5,426 bases of DNA from Chloroflexota bacterium (GCA_017743275.1 JAGHZG010000143.1:1-5426), one strand, 5' to 3'. Shown: positions 1-5,426, counted from the first letter of the stretch. Notes: generated from the sequence alone by a model not told the origin. Program-made: numbers and translations.

Positions 1-19
1 CTGAACGAATCCCAAACGA

Positions 20-49
20 ACGCCGGGCGCCCGTTCGGGCGCCCGGCGT
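20..49 (-). terminator. GC-rich inverted repeat, probable operon terminator
   Basis: Positions 20-32 pair perfectly with 37-49 (13 bp, almost all G-C) around a four-base loop at 33-36. It begins 29 bases past the stop codon of the last gene. On the minus strand the hairpin is followed by TTCGTTT, a modest rather than classical U-run, so intrinsic termination is likely but not certain. The structure is symmetric and could also stop transcription arriving from the plus side, where a C/T-rich stretch follows. I see nothing else in the remaining bases of 1-78. Confidence 0.75.
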
Positions 50-78
50 CCTCTTTCCAGACCAGACCCCTCCGCCGA

Positions 79-465
79 CTACCCGGCCTTCCCTTTCAGC
101 GCCTCCTCTATCCGCGCCAGAAGCCGATCCGGGTCTATCGGCTTGTGGATCCACTCGTCCACCGGGATATACTCCCCTGAAAGTTGCGCCGCCTCCGCGC
201 GCGCCCCTGTCAGCGAAGTTACCATAATCACCGGCACGTCTTTCAACTCCGGATCCTGCGCCATCTCCCGGCTCACATCCAGCCCGTCCAGGATGTAGGA
301 CATCATAATGTCCAGCAGCACCAGGTCCGGCTTCTCCTTCCGCATCACTTTCAGCGCCTGCTGCCCGCTGGCCGCCGTGACCACCTCGTACCCCTTCCGC
401 TGCAGGATCCGCCGCGTCAGGCCGACAAAATCCGGGTCGTCGTCAACCACCAGTATCTTTGCCAT
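79..465 (-). CDS. Single-domain CheY-like response regulator, hydrogenase-associated
   Basis: This 128-residue protein is one receiver domain (Response_reg family) with no DNA-binding or enzymatic output domain. The acidic pocket is D8-D10 in VVDDD, the phosphoacceptor is D52 in LVLLDIMM, the switch Thr is T83 in VTS, and the conserved Lys is K108 in HKPI. A normal receiver reads D-x-MMP-x-x-DG after the phosphorylated Asp. Here it reads DIMMSYILDG, which lacks the Pro and is one residue longer, so the loop after the phosphorylation site is remodelled. The ATG at 465 has a GGAGG ribosome-binding site at 475-471 and lies 11 bases after the cytochrome b stop, so it is the last gene of the operon. 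It probably relays a signal by protein contact, perhaps to a partner kinase or diguanylate cyclase. No kinase lies in the window and its target is unknown. Confidence 0.93.
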   Translation of the reverse strand: MAKILVVDDDPDFVGLTRRILQRKGYEVVTAASGQQALKVMRKEKPDLVLLDIMMSYILDGLDVSREMAQDPELKDVPVIMVTSLTGARAEAAQLSGEYIPVDEWIHKPIDPDRLLARIEEALKGKAG

Positions 466-470
466 ATTCC

Positions 471-475
471 CCTCC
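471..475 (-). promoter_or_regulatory. Ribosome-binding site of the response regulator
   Basis: GGAGG, within a longer purine run, sits in the 11-base gap after the cytochrome b stop and 5 bases before the ATG at 465. Confidence 0.75.
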
Positions 476-476
476 T

Positions 477-1205
477 CTAATGGCCACCCTTATGGGCCGC
501 TTCCCGCTTTTTCGCCTCCCAGATTTCCATTGCCCGCTTGGGGCCGTAGTACCACTTCGCGTGGTGCACCATTGCGTACTCCGCCGACGTTACCCCGAAG
601 CGCATGCTCACCAGCCCGGCCCACATCAGGGGGTGCGCCACCGCCAGGTACAGATGGACCAGGAACATACAGACCGAGACGATCATCGCCAGGTCGTGGA
701 ACACCACCAGCCAGCGGAAGATCTCCGGCGGGATCACTCCCTTGCCAAACCACATCGGCACGCCGGTGATGCCGAAGACCGCCCAGGCGACAATCATCAC
801 CAGCCCGTTCATCTTCTCCCCGGCGTTGAAGCGGCCCTGGGGCGGCATCGCCTCGTGCCTGCCCAGCAGATAGTAGGCAGGGGCGGCCTTGAGCCAGCCG
901 AGGTCCTCCTTATTGGGCAGGAACTCCCGGATGTTCATCAGCAGCCGACGGGGCTCGAAGATGAAGTAGACAATGGGCAGGAGGCCGAAGATGACCGCGG
1001 CAACCCGGTGGACCAGCCGGATAAACAGGCCCGCCTCCCCCTGGGCCAGCGGCTCCAGGAACGGGAAGTAGAGGATCATCCCGGTAATGGCCAGCGGGAC
1101 GAAAGTGGCGGTATGAATCCAGTGGGCCGCCCGTTCCAGGGTGGTGTACTTGGGAATCCACTGAATCTGAATGACTTCCGGTCTGCCCTTCAGCTGGACG
1201 GTCAT
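477..1205 (-). CDS. FdnI/HyaC-type diheme cytochrome b, quinone-reducing membrane subunit
   Basis: This 242-residue integral membrane protein has four hydrophobic segments at roughly 31-48, 64-83, 133-151 and 164-190. Candidate heme ligands are H28, H66, H170 and H184. Their spacing (38 residues, then 14 between the last two) matches H18, H57, H155 and H169 of E. coli FdnI, the formate dehydrogenase-N cytochrome b. The RFNAGEKMN segment before the third helix is also typical of the FdnI family. It should take electrons from the adjacent four-cluster ferredoxin protein through two b hemes and reduce quinone near the inner side of the membrane. The C-terminal tail is basic and His-rich (AKKREAAHKGGH). 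The ATG overlaps the upstream TGA (ATGA at 1205-1202) and has GGAGG 7 bases upstream, supporting this start. Its resemblance is closer to FdnI than to HybB, which is a larger protein without heme. Confidence 0.92.
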   Translation of the reverse strand: MTVQLKGRPEVIQIQWIPKYTTLERAAHWIHTATFVPLAITGMILYFPFLEPLAQGEAGLFIRLVHRVAAVIFGLLPIVYFIFEPRRLLMNIREFLPNKEDLGWLKAAPAYYLLGRHEAMPPQGRFNAGEKMNGLVMIVAWAVFGITGVPMWFGKGVIPPEIFRWLVVFHDLAMIVSVCMFLVHLYLAVAHPLMWAGLVSMRFGVTSAEYAMVHHAKWYYGPKRAMEIWEAKKREAAHKGGH

Positions 1206-2110
1206 TTTACTTCCTCCATACGGATCTTACGGCGGACGAAGAGGAAGGTGCCCAGGATGCCCAGGAGCGCGGCGCCGAAGGCCACGTTGCCCAGCGGCTG
1301 GATGATCCTCTGCCAGGCCCGGGCAAAGGCCGGTGTCTTCGGCACAGAGGGCAGGCCGTACTCCTCTGGCTCACCCAGGAGGATGCTCAGCCGGCGCAGT
1401 CCTCCTGCCTCGTTCTCGCCGTAGATGCGGGCGTTTAGCCCCTGGGCCTGCAATTCCGCCACCCGGGCCCGTGCCCTATCCAGCAGGTCTCCCCGCTTGC
1501 CCCAGACCAGCGCGCCCACCGGGCAGACTTCCGCGCAGGACGGCCCGCCGATGCCGCTCCAGAGGCGGTCCTGGCAGAAAGTGCACTTGGCCGATTTTGC
1601 CTCCCCGGTGAGGAGATTGGCAACCTGCAGATGGGGGACGCCGTAGGGGCAGAACTGAGTACAGTAGCCGCAGCCGTTGCATTTCTGCCGGTCCAGGGCG
1701 ACGAACCCCAGCGGGTCGTGAAAGAGCGCGCGGGTCGGGCAAACCTCCACACAGGCGGCGTCGGTGCAGTGCATACACTGATAGTTGAAGAAATGCCACC
1801 CCACCTCGGTCCGCCGGAGTTTGATGATGTTCCAGGTGATAGCGGAGAGATCCCGCGGCGATTCGTAGATGCCCAGCGGGTCGGTGCTCTCGTTGGGCAG
1901 TTTGTTCCAGCGCTTACAGGCCATCTGGCAGGCCTTGCAGCCGACGCACTTGACCGGGTCGTAGAGGATGGCTACGTTGTCGGGAGAAGCGACGGAGGGT
2001 GCGGCTGCCGCCGCGCGGGCGCCAACCAGGGAGATGCCCAGCCCCAGCGCGGAGAGGCCCAGAAACTCCCGCCGATGGATCGCCAGTTTGGGAGATGGTC
2101 TGTTGTTCAT
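1202..2110 (-). CDS. Tat-exported ferredoxin-like subunit with four [4Fe-4S] clusters and C-terminal anchor (HybA/FdnH-like)
   Basis: This 302-residue protein begins with a Tat signal peptide: twin arginines R13-R14 in HRREFLGLS, then a hydrophobic stretch to about residue 37. Sixteen cysteines fall into four groups: C55/58/61/65, C112/115/120/124, C144/147/150/154 and C176/179/192/196. This is the FdnH/HybA arrangement of four [4Fe-4S] clusters. A single hydrophobic helix at about 272-292, followed by RRKIR, anchors it in the membrane, as in FdnH and HybA. It should form the periplasmic wire between the small subunit's distal cluster and the cytochrome b. Residues 211-232 form a short Arg/Ala-rich helix (DLLDRARARVAELQAQG). 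All cysteine codons here are TGC or TGT; the only TGA is the stop. The ATG overlaps the protease stop (ATGA at 2110-2107) and has GGAGG at 2123-2119. Confidence 0.95.
   Translation of the reverse strand: MNNRPSPKLAIHRREFLGLSALGLGISLVGARAAAAAPSVASPDNVAILYDPVKCVGCKACQMACKRWNKLPNESTDPLGIYESPRDLSAITWNIIKLRRTEVGWHFFNYQCMHCTDAACVEVCPTRALFHDPLGFVALDRQKCNGCGYCTQFCPYGVPHLQVANLLTGEAKSAKCTFCQDRLWSGIGGPSCAEVCPVGALVWGKRGDLLDRARARVAELQAQGLNARIYGENEAGGLRRLSILLGEPEEYGLPSVPKTPAFARAWQRIIQPLGNVAFGAALLGILGTFLFVRRKIRMEEVK
1213..1217 (-). promoter_or_regulatory. Ribosome-binding site of the cytochrome b gene
   Basis: GGAGG inside the end of the ferredoxin-like gene, 7 bases before the ATG at 1205. It supports the start that overlaps the upstream stop. 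Confidence 0.8.
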
Positions 2111-2592
2111 ATCTCACCCCTCCTGGTGGGTTGAATGCCCCACCGCTGTAGTTCCGCCAGAACGTTCTGGACCACGGTTTCCACCTGAGCGGCGACGGCA
2201 GGGGACAACTCCAGTCCCACTTCCAGGGAGGCTGGCTGGATGCCCCAGAGGATCAGTTCGGCGGGATATCGGCCCATCAGACGGGCCGCCGCCAGCAGGT
2301 CGCTCACCCCCATCTGATGGGGGGAATACTTCAGGTTCAGGACTGCGGGGACTTCCTCTCCCGCCAGCCGGGCCACCGTCCCCGGCGGGGCGTCCATCTG
2401 GACGGCGTCCACGATCAGCAGCCGGTCCGTATCCTCCACGTAGGGGAGCAGGTCCAGCCCCAGCGTCCCGCCGTCCAGGATTTCCACCTCCTGCGGGAAC
2501 TGATACCGTTCCCGCAGGAGGCGGACGACGTGGACACCCACGCCCTCGTCGCTCAGGAGAATGTTGCCCAGTCCCAGGACCAGCGTCTTCAC
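2107..2592 (-). CDS. HyaD/HybD-family hydrogenase maturation endopeptidase
   Basis: This 161-residue peptidase (HycI/HybD family, M52) cleaves the C-terminal extension of the large subunit once nickel is inserted. The N-terminal motif GLGNILLSDEGVG is diagnostic. The likely nickel-sensing residues are E16, D62 (LLIVDAVQ) and H92 (YSPHQ), matching E16, D62 and H93 of E. coli HybD. I choose the GTG at 2592 as start because it puts the beta strand KTLVLGLGN at the N-terminus and overlaps the large-subunit stop (GTGA). The longer frame from an upstream ATG at 2673 would add 27 residues that are an out-of-frame copy of the large-subunit C-terminus. No clear Shine-Dalgarno precedes the GTG, so translation probably depends on coupling to the large subunit. 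Its substrate here is presumably the adjacent large subunit, cut after H552. Confidence 0.94.
   Translation of the reverse strand: MKTLVLGLGNILLSDEGVGVHVVRLLRERYQFPQEVEILDGGTLGLDLLPYVEDTDRLLIVDAVQMDAPPGTVARLAGEEVPAVLNLKYSPHQMGVSDLLAAARLMGRYPAELILWGIQPASLEVGLELSPAVAAQVETVVQNVLAELQRWGIQPTRRGEI
2119..2123 (-). promoter_or_regulatory. Ribosome-binding site of the ferredoxin-like subunit
   Basis: GGAGG inside the end of the protease gene, 8 bases before the ATG at 2110. It supports the start that overlaps the protease stop. Confidence 0.8.
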
Positions 2593-4307
2593 AGGCAGGT
2601 CCAGTCGTTCAGGCGGATGCAGGTCACCTCCCGGCCGTGCGCGTCCAGGATGTGGACGCCACAGGCCATGCACGGGTCAAAGGAGTGGATGGTGCGCAGG
2701 ATTTCTATGGGCCGCTCCGGATCGGCGATGGGCGTCCCCACCAGGGCGGCCTCATAGGCCCCTGGCTGGCCCTTCGGGTCTCGCGGCGAGGAGTTCCAGG
2801 TGGAGGGAACCACGGCCTGGTAGTTGGCAATCTTGCCGTCCACGATGCGGACCCAATGGCCCAGCGCGCCCCGTGGGGCCTCGTGCCATCCCCAACCCTG
2901 GGCCTCCTTCGGCCAGGTGGCGGGATCCCACTTCTCTCCGTTGTGGATCTGGAGGTCGCCGCGGGCCATGTTTTCGGCCAGTTCGTCCACCCAGGCGTTC
3001 AGTTGCTCGGCGACCACCAGCGTTTCAATGCCGCGCGCCGCGGTGCGGCCCAGGGTGGAGAAGAGAGCCTCCGGTCCCACGCCCAGTTGCTTCAGCACCC
3101 CGTCCACCAGTTCCTTCACCCGCTTGTGGCCGGAGGCGTAGGCCACCAGCATTCGGGCCAGGGGGCCCACCTCCATCGGTTTATCGTCGTAGCGGGGGGC
3201 TTTCATCCAGGTGTACTTCCCGTCGGTGTCCAGGTACTGGTAGGGAGGCTTGGGGCCGGTGTAGTTGGGGGTCGTCTCCCCTTCCCACGGGTGTTTGGCC
3301 ACCCGGTCACCTTCGGCGTACTGATACCAGGAATGGGTCACGTACTCGGCGATCTTCTTCTGGTCCACCGGATAGACCTGGCTCAGGTCCCGGTTGAGAA
3401 TGACCCCCGAGGGGAGGAAGAGGTTGCCCGCCCGGTCGGGGTAGTCTCCGTAGGCCAGAAAGTTGCCCAACCCCTCGCCGATGGTGGTCCATTCATCCTT
3501 GTAGTAGGAGGCGATCGCCAGAAGGTCAGGGATGTAGACCTGCTGGACAAACTGGAGGGCCTTCGTGAAGAGCCGCTTCAGGAAGGCCAGTTTGTCGGCG
3601 TTCAGCGCGGTCTCGCTATCGGGATCCACGGGGATCGCCATGCCGCCCACCAGGTAGGTCTGGGGATGGGGGTTCTTGCCGCCCAGGATGGCATGGGCCC
3701 GGATGACATCCCGCTGCCAGTCCAGCGCCTCCAGGTAGTGGGCTACGGCCATCAGATTGGCCTCGGGGGGAAGTCGGTAGGCGGGGTGGCCCCAGTAGCC
3801 GTTGGCAAAGATACCCAGTTGGCCGCTGCGCACAAAGGCATCCAGTTTCCCCTTGAGGGTGCGGAAATAGTCGGGGCTGGAGTTGGGCCAGTCGGAGATG
3901 GACTGGGCCAGTTGCGCCGTCTTGTTGGGGTCCGCTTTCAGCGCGCTGACCACATCCACCCAGTCCAGGGCGTGGAGGTGATAGAAGTGGATGACGTGGT
4001 CCTGGACGTACTGAATACCGCCAATCAAGTTCCGGATGATCCGGGCATTATCCGGAATGAGAATTCCCAGGGCATTTTCTACGCTTCGCACGGAAGCGAC
4101 GGCATGCACCGTCGTTCAGACCCCTCATATCCGCTGGGCCATCAGCCAGGCCTCCCGGGGGTCGCGGCCTTTCAGGATGATCTCCAGTCCCCGAAACGCG
4201 GTGCTGGAAGCCCAGGCCTCAACAATCCGGCCGTCTTCCACCCGGGCCTCAATGCGCAGATGGCCCTCTATGCGAGTGATGGGATCAACCACGATTTTCT
4301 GGGCCAT
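2589..4307 (-). CDS. [NiFe] hydrogenase large subunit with two in-frame UGA codons at the L1 nickel ligands (candidate selenoprotein)
   Basis: This is the catalytic Ni-Fe subunit of a group 1 hydrogenase, 572 residues if the two internal TGAs are read through. The N-terminus VVDPITRIEGHLRIE carries the proton-path Glu E14. The L1 motif should be RxCGxCxxxH, but the codons at residues 61 (4127-4125) and 64 (4118-4116) are TGA, giving R59-I-UGA-G-V-UGA-TTVH68. The frame then continues without a break as AVASVRSVENALGI. The late motif EAPRGALGHW (476-485) contains R479, and L2 is DPCMACGVH with C546, C549 and H552. The positions 14, 61, 64, 479, 546 and 549 coincide with those I recall for E. 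coli Hyd-2 HybC, so there is no indel in the core. A 20-residue extension after H552 is left for the protease to remove. The protein would be co-exported with the Tat-bearing small subunit. Reading through as selenocysteine is the favoured interpretation; a UGA-reading Cys tRNA, a sequencing error or a pseudogene remain possible. Confidence 0.9.
4082..4114 (-). promoter_or_regulatory. Candidate bacterial SECIS: two tandem hairpins just after the UGA pair
   Basis: Hairpin 1 pairs 4114-4109 (CGACGG) with 4102-4097 (CCGTCG) around the loop TGCATG. Hairpin 2 pairs 4098-4093 (CGCTTC) with 4087-4082 (GAAGCG) around the loop CGTGC. They share two bases, so they either stack end to end with a slightly shortened stem or compete. 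In hairpin 2 the loop G (4091) follows 24 bases after UGA-64 and 33 after UGA-61. Bacterial SECIS apical loops usually sit about 16-37 bases downstream and expose a G, often GU, for SelB. Hairpin 1 has a loop G (4107) 17 bases after UGA-61 but only 8 after UGA-64. I did not see an obvious bulged U. The fold is judged by eye, not computed. Confidence 0.6.
4116..4127 (-). other. Double in-frame UGA (UGA-G-V-UGA) replacing the L1 CxxC
   Basis: Minus-strand codons from 4127 are TGA GGG GTC TGA. They replace the TGC/TGT codons of the almost invariant CGxC of L1. One residue is normally a terminal nickel ligand and the other bridges Ni and Fe. Flanking codons encode consensus hydrogenase on both sides and in the same frame, so this is neither a frameshift nor a gene boundary. 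Each change from TGC or TGT to TGA is a single third-base change. Confidence 0.88.
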
Positions 4308-4313
4308 TTCATA

Positions 4314-4318
4314 CCTCC
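4314..4318 (-). promoter_or_regulatory. Ribosome-binding site of the large subunit
   Basis: GGAGG lies 6 bases before the ATG at 4307, within the 15-base gap after the small-subunit stop. A second ATG at 4312 is out of frame and too close to the Shine-Dalgarno, so 4307 is the start; it gives the standard N-terminus MAQKIVVDPITRIEGH. Confidence 0.85.
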
Positions 4319-4322
4319 AGGG

Positions 4323-5408
4323 TTATTCTTCCTTCTTGTACAGTTGGCTCACTGCCACCGCACCGGCCACACCAGCGGCCACGCCGACGGCGGCGCCGAT
4401 GACACCCGCCGTCACCGGGGACATGCCCTTTTCGGGCTCCACCTCGGGGTAAGTGGTGGGCGGCGTCAGGGCATGGATGGGGACGGGCTGGTACGCGGGC
4501 ATCTCCCAGAAGTTGGGGGCCGCGCAGGCGATACAACCGTGCCCGGCGCCCACGGGCCAACTGGTCCCCTCGTTCCAGCGGATAGAAGGACAGTTCATAA
4601 AGGCCACAGGCCCCTTGCAGCCCATCCGGTAGAGGCACCAGCCCTTGCGGTGGCCCTCGTCTCCCCAGGCCTCCACGAACTCTCCGGCATCAAAGTGGCC
4701 GCACCGTTCGCAGTTATCGTGAATACGGCGGCCGTGGGCGAAGAGGGGCCGGCCCAGGTCGTCCAGCGCAGGCAGTTCCTTAAAGGTGAGGTAGTGGACC
4801 ACCGCGGCGGTCAGGTTGTCCGCGTTCGGCGGACAACCGGGCAGATTGACGATGGGAACGCCAGAGATAATATCCTTTACCCCTTTGGCACCGGTGGGGT
4901 TCGGGGTGGTGGCCGGCCAGCCGCCGTAGAAGGCGCAGGCGCCCACGGTGATGATGGCCGCCGTATGGGCGGCAACCTCCCGGAGAATCTCCAACGCGGA
5001 GCGCCCTCCAATGCAGCAGTAGACCCCGTCGTCGGCGGTGGGGATGGCACCCTCCACAATAGTGAGGTAGCCACCCTCTTTGATGGTATCCTGGAGGGAC
5101 TTTTCAGCCGCATGGCCAGCGGGAGCCATAATGGTCTCGCTGTAGTTCAGGGAGAGGATGTCCAGCACCAGTTCGGCAACGGTGGGGCGGTTGGCCCGCA
5201 GGAGGGATTCGGTGCAGCCGGTGCAACCCTGGAATTCCAGCCACACTACGGCGGGGCGCCGGGCCGTCTCCAGCGCCCGGGCGATTTTGGCCGTCTGCTC
5301 CACCGGGAGGGCCAGGACACCAGCCATCATGGTGCAGAACTTCAGAAACTCCCGGCGGGTGATGCCCCGGACGGCCAGTTCTTCCGCTATGCTCATCGTG
5401 GGACTCAT
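4323..5408 (-). CDS. [NiFe] hydrogenase small subunit, Tat-exported and membrane-anchored (group 1)
   Basis: This 361-residue electron-transfer subunit carries three Fe-S clusters. A Tat signal occupies about residues 1-40 (ITRREFLKF, R18-R19, then a hydrophobic run). Ligands follow the D. gigas spacing: proximal C62, C65, C158, C192; distal H230, C233, C258, C264; medial C273, C292, C295, with P285 where a fourth Cys would make it a 4Fe cluster. Positions 64 and 163, which are Cys in oxygen-tolerant Hyd-1 types, are both Gly, so the proximal cluster should be ordinary [4Fe-4S]. The C-terminus has a Gly/Ala-rich membrane helix (about 332-354) followed by YKKEE, giving a membrane-bound, periplasm-facing enzyme. 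Extra cysteines at 131-132 and 236 have no assigned role. The ATG at 5408 is preferred over an overlapping TTG at 5411 because GGAGG lies 7 bases before it. All Cys codons here are normal. Confidence 0.96.
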   Translation of the reverse strand: MSPTMSIAEELAVRGITRREFLKFCTMMAGVLALPVEQTAKIARALETARRPAVVWLEFQGCTGCTESLLRANRPTVAELVLDILSLNYSETIMAPAGHAAEKSLQDTIKEGGYLTIVEGAIPTADDGVYCCIGGRSALEILREVAAHTAAIITVGACAFYGGWPATTPNPTGAKGVKDIISGVPIVNLPGCPPNADNLTAAVVHYLTFKELPALDDLGRPLFAHGRRIHDNCERCGHFDAGEFVEAWGDEGHRKGWCLYRMGCKGPVAFMNCPSIRWNEGTSWPVGAGHGCIACAAPNFWEMPAYQPVPIHALTPPTTYPEVEPEKGMSPVTAGVIGAAVGVAAGVAGAVAVSQLYKKEE

Positions 5409-5415
5409 CAAGGCA

Positions 5416-5420
5416 CCTCC
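5416..5420 (-). promoter_or_regulatory. Ribosome-binding site of the small subunit
   Basis: GGAGG (within GGAGGTG) lies 7 bases before the ATG at 5408 and only 4 before the in-frame TTG at 5411, so it favours the ATG. A TAG at 5425-5423 could be the end of an upstream gene, but the window stops there and no promoter can be assigned. Confidence 0.8.
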
Positions 5421-5426
5421 CTCTAA

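Noticed and set aside
20..49. The perfect inverted repeat as a mobile-element end or CRISPR-type repeat
   Set aside because: It occurs once, has no neighbouring transposase, target duplication or spacer pattern, and lies just after the last gene, so a terminator is the simpler explanation.
459..1424. Plus-strand open frame of about 320 codons
   Set aside because: It is antisense to the cytochrome b gene and part of the ferredoxin-like gene. The composition looks like a reverse-strand shadow (His, Gln, Pro, Arg rich), with no domain.
2570..2591. Possible SECIS-like fold after the terminal UGA of the large subunit
   Set aside because: Only a 3-4 bp weak pairing (GTCC/GGAC) is visible and the L2 motif and extension are already complete, so this UGA is a genuine stop.
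2593..2673. Upstream ATG start at 2673 for the maturation protease
   Set aside because: It would prepend 27 residues of out-of-frame large-subunit sequence before the family's N-terminal strand. The GTG at 2592 fits the family length and the GTGA coupling.
2589..4109. A separate 506-residue hydrogenase gene starting at GTG 4109
   Set aside because: The GTG lies inside the conserved L1 region, has no ribosome-binding site, and the product would lack L1 and the N-terminal strand. It is the 3' part of the single large-subunit frame.
4107..4127. Frameshift or pseudogene as the cause of the interrupted large subunit
   Set aside because: The frame is the same on both sides, residue spacing matches the family exactly, and both stops fall precisely on the two Cys positions. 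Random decay would not choose these. Not fully excluded without reads.
1968..5426. A plus-strand open frame of over 1100 codons running antisense to most of the operon
   Set aside because: It is antisense to four well-supported genes, has a low-complexity Gly/Pro/Arg/His-rich translation with no recognisable domain, and is expected where GC-rich genes suppress stops on the opposite strand.

Overview
The window is one compact, GC-rich operon read entirely from the minus strand, from about 5426 down to a terminator near position 20. It encodes a membrane-bound, periplasm-facing group 1 [NiFe] hydrogenase. In transcription order the genes are: small subunit (5408-4323), large subunit (4307-2589), HybD/HyaD-type maturation endopeptidase (2592-2107), a Tat-exported ferredoxin-like protein with four [4Fe-4S] clusters and a C-terminal membrane anchor (2110-1202), an FdnI-type diheme cytochrome b (1205-477), and a single-domain CheY-like response regulator (465-79). 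A strong GC-rich inverted repeat at 20-49 follows as a probable terminator. Three junctions overlap by 4 bases (GTGA, ATGA, ATGA) and the other two gaps are only 11 and 15 bases, so the genes are probably co-transcribed and translationally coupled. No plus-strand gene is supported.

The central observation is in the large subunit. Its reading frame contains two UGA codons, at codons 61 and 64, exactly where the two nickel-binding cysteines of the N-terminal L1 motif (RxCGxCxxxH) belong. The frame reads R-I-UGA-G-V-UGA-T-T-V-H, and everything before and after it is intact hydrogenase. The C-terminal L2 motif (DPCMACGVH) keeps ordinary Cys codons. In known [NiFeSe] hydrogenases selenocysteine replaces the first Cys of L2, so a double UGA in L1 is a different and unusual arrangement. 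Two tandem perfect 6-bp hairpins start 1 base after the second UGA. The second has a CGUGC loop whose GU lies at a distance typical of bacterial SECIS elements. The most economical reading is a 572-residue large subunit with selenocysteine (or, less likely, cysteine inserted by a UGA-reading tRNA) at both L1 positions. A naive gene caller would split it into a 60-residue fragment and a 506-residue fragment.

Functionally, H2 would be oxidised at the Ni-Fe site of the large subunit. Electrons would pass through three clusters in the small subunit, then the four-cluster ferredoxin-like protein, then the two hemes of the cytochrome b, and into the quinone pool. The protease trims the large subunit after nickel insertion. 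The small subunit has the ordinary four-Cys proximal site and a Pro at the medial cluster. It therefore resembles standard oxygen-sensitive [NiFe] enzymes rather than oxygen-tolerant Hyd-1 types or classical [NiFeSe] enzymes.

The organism is inferred to be an anaerobic or microaerophilic, GC-rich bacterium with a Tat pathway, quinones and probably selenocysteine machinery. The taxon cannot be fixed from this window; Chloroflexota or another deep-branching phylum is only a guess. No sel genes or hyp maturation genes lie in the window.
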